Assembly: GCA_965261645.1 (NCBI GenBank)
Contig: CBDHDJ010000004.1
Location: 868,001-932,000, forward strand
Reading direction: 5' to 3'
DNA from: CBDHDJ01 sp965261645
GTDB lineage: Bacteria > Pseudomonadota > Alphaproteobacteria > SHVV01
DNA length: 64,000 nt
Of the stretch, positions 52,869-61,413 are shown one piece after another. The position numbers were made by a program, and so were the translations under genes. Within the stretch, counting starts at the first letter, position 1. The number at the start of each line of letters is the position of its first letter. The notes below the pieces were generated by a model. That model saw only the letters and a program-made list of their open reading frames with translations, made no database searches and had not been told where the DNA came from.

Positions 52869-54312
52869 CAGCCCGTTGATTAAGTCGGCGCCGTCTGATT
52901 CTCTGGTTCCCTGATTTGCAGGGGGATTTACCGATGGCGATGGGACGGCAGAAGGATGGTCAGGGGGACCTGATGGTGAGCTGGTCGGAGATGCCGCGCT
53001 CTCCGGGTCATGTGTTTTATGACCGCTTGCAGTCGGTGCTGATCGAGGGCGGCTTCGACGCCTTTGCCGAGGCGAGCTGCCGGCCTTATTACGCGGCCCG
53101 GATGGGCGCGCCCTCGGTGCCGCCCGGGCGCTATTTCCGGATGCACCTGGTGGGCTACTTTGAGGGCATCGACAGCGAGCGCGGTCTGGAGTGGCGCTGC
53201 TCGGACTCGCTTTCGCTGCGGGCGTTCCTGCGACTGGGGAGCCGTGATCGGGTACCGGACCATTCCTGGCTGTCACGGAGCCGCACGCGCCTGCCCCATG
53301 AAGTCCACGCGGCGGTCTTCGACTGGGTTCTGGTGCTGATCGCCGAGGCGGGGCTGATCAAGGGCGAGCGCATCGGCGTCGATGCCTCGACCATGGAGGC
53401 CAACGCGGCGCTGCGGAACATCGTGCGGCGCGACAACGGCGAAGGCTACCGGGAGATGCTGGAGCGCCTGGCCCGGGAAAGCGGGGTCGAGACACCCACG
53501 GCCGAGGACCTGGCGCGTCTGGACCGGAAGCGCAAGGGCAAGAAGCTTTCCAACACGGATTGGGTTTCGAAGAGCGACCCCGAGGCCAAGATCACCAAGA
53601 TGAAGGACGGCACGACGCATCTGGCCTACAAGCCCGAGCACGCGGTGGATCTGGACACCGGCGCGGTGGTGGCGGCCGAGCTGCACCCGGCCGATGAGGG
53701 CGACACCACGACGCTTTCCAAGACCCTGGCGAAGGCCGAGGCAAACCTCGAGGCGGTGGATGCGGCACCGACATCGGAGGACCCGGCCGAATGCGTCGCC
53801 GACAAAGGTTATCACTCACGGGCGGTCTTGAGGGCTCTGAACGACAGTCCCTGGAAGACCCGGATCGCGGCGCCCAAGCAGACCGGCTTTTCGCGCTGGC
53901 ACGGTGATGAGGCGGCGCGGCGCGCGGTCACCAATAACCGTGCGCGGCTCAAGTCCGGGGTCGCCCGCGAGGCCTTCAAGCTGCGCGCCGAGATCGTCGA
54001 GCGCTGCTTTGCCCACAACCTCGATCGTGGCGGCATGCGACGAACCTGGCTGCGCGGGCGAGAGAATGTGCACAAGCGATACCTGCTCCACGTCGCCGGC
54101 CACAATCTATCGTTACTGATGCGCCAGCTCATCGGCGCCGGCACCCCGCGGGAGGCCGTGGCGGGCGGATATGGCGGTATTTTCGTTCTGCTCACGCCCA
54201 CCGGGGCCATGCTGGTGGCACGGGGGGGCTCGCAAAGCGGCCAGACGGCTTTCGCCGCCGCATTCCTCATCTGGGAGTGAGAGCCGGAAAAAGCCACTTA
54301 ATCAACGGGCTG
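52869..54312 (+). mobile_element. 1.44-kb IS, copy F
   Basis: 1444 bp with the 17-bp ends. Flanks are CTAA on the left and TTAA on the right, one base from a perfect duplication. It lies between the MBL gene and the 2OG-oxygenase-like gene and reads away from the former. Confidence 0.94.
52934..54280 (+). CDS. IS transposase, copy F (intact)
   Basis: 448 residues, uninterrupted and nearly identical to copy B. The TTG upstream of the ATG is followed by GGGGATTTACCG, with A for G at 52930 compared with the other copies. It carries TTTGAG at the FEG codons, as do C and E, showing that silent differences are shared among copies in a patchwork. Confidence 0.93.
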   Translation: MAMGRQKDGQGDLMVSWSEMPRSPGHVFYDRLQSVLIEGGFDAFAEASCRPYYAARMGAPSVPPGRYFRMHLVGYFEGIDSERGLEWRCSDSLSLRAFLRLGSRDRVPDHSWLSRSRTRLPHEVHAAVFDWVLVLIAEAGLIKGERIGVDASTMEANAALRNIVRRDNGEGYREMLERLARESGVETPTAEDLARLDRKRKGKKLSNTDWVSKSDPEAKITKMKDGTTHLAYKPEHAVDLDTGAVVAAELHPADEGDTTTLSKTLAKAEANLEAVDAAPTSEDPAECVADKGYHSRAVLRALNDSPWKTRIAAPKQTGFSRWHGDEAARRAVTNNRARLKSGVAREAFKLRAEIVERCFAHNLDRGGMRRTWLRGRENVHKRYLLHVAGHNLSLLMRQLIGAGTPREAVAGGYGGIFVLLTPTGAMLVARGGSQSGQTAFAAAFLIWE

Positions 54313-54414
54313 TTAACCCCTCTTTCGCTCGTCTCGGCCGGTTGCCCGAGATACTCTGGTCTAACCCGTCAACCAGCTCGGCCGCCGGGGACTTGGACCC
54401 GTGAGCGAGGAGAG

Positions 54415-55089
54415 ATGGTGAAGGCAGAGGACCGCCTGATCGCCGCGGCAGATGCGCTCCGCCTTTTTCCGACCGTCGTCTGGAGGGCGGAACTCGCGCC
54501 CGCGGCGCGACGCCGCATCGCCACGGCGGTTCGCCTGAAACTGGGCGAGCTGCGGGACGCCGATTCGGGCGCGGTGCCGGATCGCTGGCAGTCGATCCAC
54601 ACCTTGCACGAACTCGCGGAGTTTCAGGAACTCACGGCAAGCATTCGCGCGGCGTCGGCGGGCGCGCTCGACAATTTGCGCATCAAGGAGCGCGACGTCG
54701 AGATTACCGGATGCTGGGCCAACGTAAACGCGCCGGGCACGTCCCACGGCATTCACAGCCATCCCAACAACTACCTGAGCGGGGTCTACTATGTGAGCGT
54801 GCCCGGCGGCGGGGACACCATCAATTTCCACGATCCCCGCGCGCAGACGGGCATCCTGCGGCTCCCCGTGACAGCGCTTACCGCCGATAACGCCGATCAG
54901 GTCGTGGTCGAAGTGAAGGAAGGGACGCTCCTTCTGTTTCCCGCCTGGCTGCAGCACTCGGTCGATGCCAACCGGGGGACGGAAGCGCGCATCAGCGTGA
55001 GCTTCAACATCACCTTCGCGGACTATGCGGCCCGGTTCAGCGGGCCCCTGTGGTCGTCGGGCCCGGACAGGCCCGATACACCGCCATGA
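54415..55089 (+). CDS. putative 2OG-Fe(II) oxygenase (TIGR02466-like)
   Basis: 224 residues from ATG 54415, with GCGAGGAGAG upstream. The core of the double-stranded beta helix is seen: ANVNAPGTSHGIHSHPNNYLSGVYYVSVPG, with the HxH/HP region for iron; INFHDPR after it; and LLLFPAWLQHSVDAN giving the distal His, then RISVSFNITF with the 2OG-binding Arg. This order resembles the TIGR02466 group of hypothetical oxygenases. Substrate unknown. Confidence 0.75.
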   Translation: MVKAEDRLIAAADALRLFPTVVWRAELAPAARRRIATAVRLKLGELRDADSGAVPDRWQSIHTLHELAEFQELTASIRAASAGALDNLRIKERDVEITGCWANVNAPGTSHGIHSHPNNYLSGVYYVSVPGGGDTINFHDPRAQTGILRLPVTALTADNADQVVVEVKEGTLLLFPAWLQHSVDANRGTEARISVSFNITFADYAARFSGPLWSSGPDRPDTPP

Positions 55090-55149
55090 GCGGCGCGCGC
55101 CCGGTGCCCAACGTCACACCGCCCCGCCCGCCAGTTCCCTGATGCGTTG

Positions 55150-56580
55150 TTAAGCGAAATGACCGCCCCGATGTCTGCCAGAGACCCGTTGCGGACATTT
55201 AGCGCGGCGGTCGGTCTTTCCAGCGCGAGGTACTATTCGCTGACCGCTTCGAGCTCGCCAGCAGATCGTTCCAAGAGAAACTTCATGCCTTTCAACCCGG
55301 AGGTACTGCTGGTCTTTAACTTTAAGCTCCGGAAACTCGCCGAATATCGGGTAACGCCCGCCGGTGGGGATTTCAAGCCACCCGGAAAAATGACCATCGG
55401 CGTCAATCCTGCCTTTGATGGAATACGGCCAACCCGTCCATTGCCAATCAGTGAGTTCTCCTTCGACGGACGATCCGTCGACGGTCAGGTTGAGTGAGAA
55501 CCTTCTCCACTTTGCCGTCCAATTGCCATTCCATTCAGCCGGTGTCAGAGGCTTCGACGGGGAGGTTGCGGGGGCCGGTGCCGCCAGCGTCACCTGCTGT
55601 TCCTTGAAGGCTTCGAGCCGGTTGCGCGCCAGCCCCGCAAATGTCCCGCTCGGAAACTTCCGCAAGTAAGCCTCGAAATCGGCGGGGTTGGCGCTGTCAT
55701 TGATCGTCTCCCAAAAGCTCAACTCCAGCTCGTGCAAGGGCGCGGTGGTAACCGCCGGCTGGGACGCTGAGGTCGTCAGCGCGCTGAGGCTCACGTTCAC
55801 GGGCACGAACAGAAAATCACCACCTTCGTGGCCAGCCAGGCGCATGTCCGAGTATTCCGGCGTTTGCTCCGCATTCACTATCACCGGGCCCCGAATGGCG
55901 GAAAACAGCTGTTGCCCTTCGAGCACTTCGCCGTTCTCCCGCAGCGCGGTCAAGAACGCGCGGGCAAACACCGAATGCCCGTAGCCGCCCGAATCGGCCA
56001 CCGGCTCAAGACCGCCCGACACCAATGCCGTGCGGGATCGCTTTTCCGCCAGGCGCTGCAGCTCGGCCAGGCGTTCCGCCCCGCTTTTGATTGCGCTTGG
56101 CGCGGCGCGAACCAAAGTTCCCGAGTAGCACGAATCGGCGACAACCATGACATGTCTGGTCGATATGGCCTTGGCCTTTCGCGTCACGGAGGGCAAGGCA
56201 ATCCAGTTTGCGTCAGTTCCCTCCTCCGCATCGACCGGTAGCCAGAAGCCAGTTTCCGTTTCCGTGTCCAGGACGCCGTGTCCGGCGTAGTAGATCAGCA
56301 GATTGTCGTTCTCGGTCAGCGTGCGCCGAAGCTCGTCCATTGCGCGGATCACGCGTTCGCGCGTGGGGTTGAGGAGCAAACTCACCTCAAAGCCGTATTT
56401 CTGCCGCAGCAGGTCCGCAACCGCCGTTGCGTCGTTGACAGCCGTCTCCAGCCGCGGCAGATACTGGTAGTCGTTGATGCCGATGACCAGGGCGTGGTAG
56501 CGCCCGAAGTTCACCTCCGCCTGCGCCACACCTCCAGACAGGATCAGGACCGCCAGGAACAACAAGGATCGCTTGATCAA
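55150..56580 (-). CDS. secreted caspase-like (peptidase C14) protein
   Basis: 476 residues. Signal peptide MIKRSLLFLAVLILSGGVAQA. The caspase fold follows: YHALVIGINDYQYLPRLETAVNDATAVADLL, catalytic His in NLLIYYAGHGVL (about 101) and catalytic Cys in HVMVVADSCYSGTL (about 152). A linker after about 275 leads to a TPR-like or WD-less segment (WETINDSANPADFEAYLRKFPSGTFAGLARNRLEA) found in orthocaspases, then a beta-rich C-terminal domain. The last 35 residues (SGQRIVPRAGKTDRRAKC) look out of frame, so a late frameshift is possible. Role unknown; periplasmic location is inferred. Confidence 0.83.
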   Translation of the reverse strand: MIKRSLLFLAVLILSGGVAQAEVNFGRYHALVIGINDYQYLPRLETAVNDATAVADLLRQKYGFEVSLLLNPTRERVIRAMDELRRTLTENDNLLIYYAGHGVLDTETETGFWLPVDAEEGTDANWIALPSVTRKAKAISTRHVMVVADSCYSGTLVRAAPSAIKSGAERLAELQRLAEKRSRTALVSGGLEPVADSGGYGHSVFARAFLTALRENGEVLEGQQLFSAIRGPVIVNAEQTPEYSDMRLAGHEGGDFLFVPVNVSLSALTTSASQPAVTTAPLHELELSFWETINDSANPADFEAYLRKFPSGTFAGLARNRLEAFKEQQVTLAAPAPATSPSKPLTPAEWNGNWTAKWRRFSLNLTVDGSSVEGELTDWQWTGWPYSIKGRIDADGHFSGWLEIPTGGRYPIFGEFPELKVKDQQYLRVERHEVSLGTICWRARSGQRIVPRAGKTDRRAKCPQRVSGRHRGGHFA

Positions 56581-56866
56581 ATCCCACCCCTCCGCATGTA
56601 CTTCGACGGGCGTACCACAACAACCACCCGATGAAATTATCGGTTTAGGTTACCCCGTGGGGCGATTGTACCCCATGAGCTGGGTGAAATTAGCGTCCGC
56701 TCGTGGCTCATTGCTGACGCCGCAGTGAAGCGGCACGAAGATGATCCAGTGCCCATCTTCGCCTCGTCGCGCCCATCACGCCCGGGCCGTAACGCCTCGC
56801 GGACCGATTGCTCCAGGCGGGCCAATCGGCGAAACTCGTCGTGACCGCGGAAAAGCGGGGGGGATC

Positions 56867-57505
56867 ATGGCGCTGACGATTGTTGGAGCGGGATTCGGGC
56901 GCACCGGGACCCACTCGCTCAAGCTGGCGCTCGAGCATTTGGGCTTCGGGCCGTGCCATCACATGTACGAGGTGATCGAGAATCCCGAACAGCTGCCCTA
57001 CTGGCAGGCGGCGGCACGGGGCGAGCTGCCCGACTGGGACGAGGTGTTCGCGAATTATCGGTCGTGCGTCGACTGGCCCTCGGCGCGCTACTGGCGCGAG
57101 ATCGCGGCCCATTACAGCGACGCCAAGGTCCTTTTATCGGTGCGCCCCGAGGAGAATTGGCTCAAGAGCATTCACGGCACGATCTATCCCGTGATCCGGG
57201 ATCGCGCGGACAACGAGCCGGGCTTCTATCGCGATCTGATGGAGATGTGCTACGGCCTCATCGAACACCAGACGTTCGGGGACCAGCTCGGCGATCCCGG
57301 CCACGCGATCGAGGTCTATCGCGCCCACAATGCCGAGGTGCAAGCGAGTGTCCCGCCTGACCGGCTTATGATCTTCGATGTGACGGAGGGCTGGGAGCCG
57401 CTCTGCGCGTTCTTGGGCGCGCCCGTCCCCGACATCCCGTTCCCGCACACCAACCAGAGCCAGGACTTTCAAGCCAGCGCCGACGAGCTGGCGGGCAAGT
57501 CGTGA
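56867..57505 (+). CDS. sulfotransferase-family protein
   Basis: 212 residues from ATG 56867. The N-terminal PAPS loop is IVGAGFGRTGTHSLKLALEHLGFG. Later segments DAKVLLSVRPEENWLKSIHGTIY and RLMIFDVTEGWEPLCAFLGAPVPD match the sulfotransferase 3'-phosphate-binding and C-terminal regions in a widespread family of uncharacterised proteins. The acceptor is unknown. Immediately downstream lies a VOC remnant. Confidence 0.82.
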   Translation: MALTIVGAGFGRTGTHSLKLALEHLGFGPCHHMYEVIENPEQLPYWQAAARGELPDWDEVFANYRSCVDWPSARYWREIAAHYSDAKVLLSVRPEENWLKSIHGTIYPVIRDRADNEPGFYRDLMEMCYGLIEHQTFGDQLGDPGHAIEVYRAHNAEVQASVPPDRLMIFDVTEGWEPLCAFLGAPVPDIPFPHTNQSQDFQASADELAGKS

Positions 57506-57656
57506 GGCGGCGGGCGAACTTCGGCGCCGCGGCGTCGATTTCACGGACGAGGTCACCGGCCGGGGCTACTGCTTGACCATCCACTTCGCGATGCCGGGCG
57601 GGGTCAAGGTCGAGCTCTGCCAGCCGCTTTACAAGACGGGCGCGTCTACGGGCTGA
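57504..57656 (+). pseudogene. VOC-family C-terminal fragment
   Basis: Overlapping the sulfotransferase stop, a frame reads ELRRRGVDFTDEVTGRG, then CLTIHFAMPGGVKVELCQPLYK, the end of a VOC domain with the second metal Glu (VELCQP), and stops at TGA 57654. No start or N-terminal half is present, so it is a leftover of a deleted gene. Confidence 0.6.
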
Positions 57657-57695
57657 GCCGAATCACGCATCTTTGAGCTCGCCTCCGGGCGAATC

Positions 57696-57989
57696 TCAGT
57701 CCACCCCCTCGACGATGCGGAGGTCGCGCACCACCGCTCCCTCCAGCTTCTTGAGAGCGGCCTGATAGGCTTCGCTATCGTGCGCCGCGACGGCCTGATC
57801 GAAGCTTTCGAACTCGACTACGACGGTGCGTTCAGCCATCCCGGCCTCATAGGCGGCGACTTTGCCGCCGCGGGCCAGGAACTGGCCGCCCGCCCCGAGG
57901 ATGGCTGGGCCCGCGAGCTTGGCGTACTCGGCGAGCGCCGCCGGGTCCGAGATCGACCGGTACATCGAGATCCAATAGGCTTTTGCCAT
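57696..57989 (-). CDS. DUF1330-family protein
   Basis: 97 residues from ATG 57989, which has GGGAGGTAGC upstream. The ferredoxin-like dimeric fold of DUF1330 is recognised from MAKAYWISMYRSISDPAALAEYAKLAGPAI and VVVEFESFDQAVAAHDSEAYQAAL. Function of the family is unknown; some members are related to stress or monooxygenase-like dimers. Downstream of a methyltransferase gene in the same direction. Confidence 0.88.
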   Translation of the reverse strand: MAKAYWISMYRSISDPAALAEYAKLAGPAILGAGGQFLARGGKVAAYEAGMAERTVVVEFESFDQAVAAHDSEAYQAALKKLEGAVVRDLRIVEGVD

Positions 57990-58034
57990 CGCTACCTCCC
58001 CTGCTTGGTGAAATTGCGCCCGCGCCACCTCGCC

Positions 58035-58865
58035 TCACGGCTTCTCGGCGATGATGAACTGATCGACGATGCGCCCCTCGATCCTGGCCTGCGACACGTT
58101 GCTCGCTCGCGCGGGCAAATCGTCTCCCATGATCAGATAAGGGCCAAGCGGTGGCGGGGGCTCCTGCCCGGCTCGCGCGGCCGCCTCCCGGGCAGAGGCG
58201 AGGGAGGTCTCGGTGTCGTCGATCTGCTCGATGACACGAAGCCCGCCAGCCTCCAGCGCCTCACGCATCTCCGCCGGCGTCGCCATGAAACTGTGCGCGG
58301 GTTCGCGCGCCCAGGGCAGCGGGAAGGTCGGCTCGCCCGCCGGGCCCCTGGCCAGCTCGGCCAGGCTCAGTTGCGCGCCCTGCCTCAAGACACGCGCGGC
58401 CTCCGCGGCGAAGGCGGTCTTGTCGGCGATGTTCATGGTCACGTTGTGACTCCACACGTGATCAAAAGTCCCCTCCTCAAATGGCAGGTCGAGAGCGTCG
58501 GCCTGCTCGAACGCCGCTTTTTCGACCAGCCCACAGCGCGCCGTCAGCTCGCGCGCAACGGCGATGAACTCCGCGGTGAGGTCGATCCCGGTCACCCGGC
58601 AGCCAATCTCTTGGGCGAGGTAACGCGCCGCGCCACCGACCCCGCAGCCGAGGTCGAGCACGTGCATGGCGGATGTAATGCCCGTCCGTTCACCATGCTC
58701 CCTGGTCGCGAGCAAGCCCCGGCCATGAAGTTGATCGAGCGGATAAACGTCCTCAGCGCGCAAATTATCGAGATCGATCCCGGCGTCGCGAAGCGCCGCC
58801 AGAACGCGCGTGAGCAGGCCGCCCCGCGCGTAGTGATCCGCGACCGAGCTTGGCGGTTCAGCCAT
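58035..58865 (-). CDS. class I SAM-dependent methyltransferase
   Basis: 276 residues from ATG 58865 (MAEPPSSVADHYARGG). Motif I is MHVLDLGCGVGGAARYLAQEIG, with Asp in VTGIDLTAEF for the ribose, and AFEQADALDLPFEEGTFDHVWSHNVTMNI after. The arrangement resembles sarcosine/dimethylglycine or ubiquinone-type methyltransferases, with the DGCG-like LDLGCGVGG motif. The acceptor is unknown. It is 45 bases upstream of the DUF1330 gene, perhaps in one transcript. Confidence 0.86.
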   Translation of the reverse strand: MAEPPSSVADHYARGGLLTRVLAALRDAGIDLDNLRAEDVYPLDQLHGRGLLATREHGERTGITSAMHVLDLGCGVGGAARYLAQEIGCRVTGIDLTAEFIAVARELTARCGLVEKAAFEQADALDLPFEEGTFDHVWSHNVTMNIADKTAFAAEAARVLRQGAQLSLAELARGPAGEPTFPLPWAREPAHSFMATPAEMREALEAGGLRVIEQIDDTETSLASAREAAARAGQEPPPPLGPYLIMGDDLPARASNVSQARIEGRIVDQFIIAEKP

Positions 58866-58904
58866 GGTCCACAAACCCGCTGCGCCAAGTGCGTGCCCGG
58901 CCGC

Positions 58905-59516
58905 TCACCGCGCGGCACCGGGGCGCATGCTGATCGCCGTGTCCCTGCTTTCGCTGAGAAAAGCCGTCTGCCACGCACCCCGATCGGCGAGCGCCGCCCG
59001 GTAGGGCGCGGCATCGCCCATGCTGAGATTGGCGCTGATAAGGACGCCCGCAGGCTGCAACAGACGCGAGAACTCCTCCAAGTGCTCGAGCGCCGGCGCG
59101 TAACCGTCGAAGAAGGCGATGTCGTAGCCCGCATCGAAGGTCGCCAGGACGGCCTCGAAATCGCCCTGATGCACGGCGATGCGCTCGCTCATGCCGGCGG
59201 CGGCGATATTCTCGCGCGCCAGGCGGACGTGATCGGGATCGCGGTCGATCGTATCGACGTGGGCCACCGCCGAACCATGGGCGAGCCACAACGCCGTGTA
59301 CCCAAGCGCCGTGCCGAGTTCGACGATGCGGCGCGCGCCGATCGCGGCCGCGACGGTCCCAAGCCGCGATCCATCGGCGTAGGGATAAGCCCAACAGCCG
59401 TGGTCGGCGCGGTGGGAATCGGTTCCGGCCTGAATCCCTCCAAACGGATCGTCGGGAAACCGGTCATTGCGCGAAGCGACCAGCCGGCACAGCTCTTCGG
59501 GCGTCGTGATGGTCAT
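58905..59516 (-). CDS. O-methyltransferase-like protein
   Basis: 203 residues. The class I fold is shown by RRIVELGTALGYTALWLAHG (motif I), VDTIDRDPDHVRLARENIAAAG and YDIAFFDGYAPALEHLEEFSRLL, in the order found in the catechol-type O-methyltransferase family. The family's conserved acidic pair (DGY) is present. It is 39 bases from the next methyltransferase gene, transcribed in the same direction. Confidence 0.8.
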   Translation of the reverse strand: MTITTPEELCRLVASRNDRFPDDPFGGIQAGTDSHRADHGCWAYPYADGSRLGTVAAAIGARRIVELGTALGYTALWLAHGSAVAHVDTIDRDPDHVRLARENIAAAGMSERIAVHQGDFEAVLATFDAGYDIAFFDGYAPALEHLEEFSRLLQPAGVLISANLSMGDAAPYRAALADRGAWQTAFLSESRDTAISMRPGAAR

Positions 59517-59659
59517 TTCCCCACACTTCGTCGCGTTCGCGGATGGCCGCTAGGGATAGCATCCATCAGGTGAATCGAAAATCGCGTGGCTCGGCCGCGG
59601 CGCGGGCGCCCGGTCTCGATGATGGCCGCGTGCGTATCCAACCAGGTGCCGGCGGCCCG

Positions 59660-61351
59660 TCAAGCGGTCCGCTGCTCCATCAAGCCCAGCTCTTCGATCA
59701 TTTGCTCCCGGATGATGAACTTCTGGACTTTCCCGGTCACCGTCATGGGAAAGGACTCGACGAACCGCACGTAGCGCGGGATCTTGTAGTGGGCGATTTG
59801 ACCCTTGCAGAAAGCGCGGATCTCATCCTCGCTGACGTCTTCCCCCGCTCGCGGCTTGATCCAGGCGCACAGCTCCTCGCCATATTTCGGATCGGGCACG
59901 CCGACGACCTGGACATCGCCGATTTTCGGGTGGCCATAGAGGAACTCCTCGATCTCGCGCGGGTATATGTTCTCGCCACCGCGGATCACCATGTCCTTCA
60001 CGCGGCCGACGATGTTGCCGAAGCCCGCTGCGTCGATGGTGGCCAGATCGCCGGTGCGCATCCAGCCCGCCTGGTCGATCGCTTCGGCTGTTCGCGCCGG
60101 GTCGTCCCAGTACCCCAGCATCACCGAGTAGCCGCGCACGCAAAGCTCACCGGGGCTCCCGACCGGGGCGATGCGGCCGTCACCGTCGATGATCTTGACC
60201 TCGACATGGGGGTGCACCCGGCCGACGGTGCCGACCCGGCGGTCCTCGGGATCGTCGACCGCGGTCTGAAAGCTCACCGGACTGGTTTCGGTCATGCCGT
60301 AGGCGATGGTCACCTCACCCATGTGCATCTCGGCGACGACCCGCTTCATCACCTCGATGGGGCAGGGTGATCCGGCCATGATACCGGTGCGCAGCGAGCT
60401 GAGATCGAAGCGCTGGAATTCGGGATGCTCGAGCTCGGCGATGAACATGGTGGGCACGCCATAGAGCGCCGTGCAGCGCTCTGCCTCGACGGTTTCAAGA
60501 ACGGCCAGGGGCTTGAACGCCTCGGCTGGGTAAACGATCGTCGCACCGTGAGTCATGCAGGCAAGGTTTCCGAGAACCATGCCGAAGCAGTGATACAGCG
60601 GCACCGGGATGCAGACGCGGTCGGCTTCCGTGAGCCGCATCGCCTCACCGATAAAGTAGGCGTTGTTGAGGATGTTGTGGTGCGTGAGCGTCGCGCCTTT
60701 GGGTTGGCCTGTTGTCCCGCTCGTGAACTGAATGTTGATCGCATCGTCAAACTGCAGGCGCCCGGCGAAATCACCGAGCTCGGCGCGTTGCGCCGCTCCG
60801 CCTTCCGCCGCCACCTCTTCGAAGGCGAGGAACCCCGGCGCTTGGCCGCCGATCTGGATCAGCGACCTGAGATGGGGCAGGCGCTTGGCGCGAAGCTCGC
60901 CCCGGTCGGACGAGGCGATCTCAGGCGCAAGCTCCACCAGCATGGCGGTGTAGTCGCTGGACTTGAAGGCCGTCGCGGTGATCAACGCCTTGCAGCCCAC
61001 GACGTTGAGCGCGTATTCGAGCTCGTAAACCCGGTAGGCGGGGTTGATGTTGACGAGGATGAGGCCGGCCTTCGCCGTCGCGAACTGGGTGATGACCCAT
61101 TCGGCGTTGTTGGGCGACCAAATGCCAACCCGCTCGCCCGGCTCCAGCCCAAGTGCGAGGAGGCCTGCGGCGAAGGTGTCCACGCGCTCCTTGAGTTCTT
61201 CGTAGCTCCAGCGCACGTCCTGATGGCGAACCACCAGGGCCTCGCGGTTCGACCAGCGCGCTGCGATGCGGTCGAAATGGACGCTGATGGTCTCACCGAT
61301 CAGCGGCGTATCGGAACCGCCATGCACATAACTCAGCGTGGTTCGCCCCAT
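59660..61351 (-). CDS. acyl-CoA synthetase (AMP-binding enzyme)
   Basis: 563 residues from ATG 61351. Adenylate-forming motifs: INIQFTSGTTGQPKGATLTHHN (P-loop), VTIAYGMTETSPVSFQ, MRTGDLATIDAAGFGNIVGRVKD and GENIYPREIEEFLYGHP, with the catalytic Lys in FPMTVTGKVQKF. Overall it resembles FadD-type medium- or long-chain acyl-CoA ligases. The exact acid is unknown. Upstream is an LLM flavin oxidoreductase in the same direction with about 60 bases between. Confidence 0.9.
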   Translation of the reverse strand: MGRTTLSYVHGGSDTPLIGETISVHFDRIAARWSNREALVVRHQDVRWSYEELKERVDTFAAGLLALGLEPGERVGIWSPNNAEWVITQFATAKAGLILVNINPAYRVYELEYALNVVGCKALITATAFKSSDYTAMLVELAPEIASSDRGELRAKRLPHLRSLIQIGGQAPGFLAFEEVAAEGGAAQRAELGDFAGRLQFDDAINIQFTSGTTGQPKGATLTHHNILNNAYFIGEAMRLTEADRVCIPVPLYHCFGMVLGNLACMTHGATIVYPAEAFKPLAVLETVEAERCTALYGVPTMFIAELEHPEFQRFDLSSLRTGIMAGSPCPIEVMKRVVAEMHMGEVTIAYGMTETSPVSFQTAVDDPEDRRVGTVGRVHPHVEVKIIDGDGRIAPVGSPGELCVRGYSVMLGYWDDPARTAEAIDQAGWMRTGDLATIDAAGFGNIVGRVKDMVIRGGENIYPREIEEFLYGHPKIGDVQVVGVPDPKYGEELCAWIKPRAGEDVSEDEIRAFCKGQIAHYKIPRYVRFVESFPMTVTGKVQKFIIREQMIEELGLMEQRTA

Positions 61352-61413
61352 GCTACCGCTCCGCCGCAAGACCAACTATGGCCGTTCTCTCGCGCCTCGA
61401 CCGGGCCCGCCAG

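Noticed and set aside
51906..53276. A 456-residue MBL protein extending into IS copy F
   Set aside because: The extra N-terminal part is the antisense of the IS transposase and is Ser/Pro/Arg-rich. The domain starts normally at ATG 52808.
57780..59573. A 597-residue plus-strand frame
   Set aside because: Antisense to DUF1330 and two methyltransferases; Arg-rich without domains.
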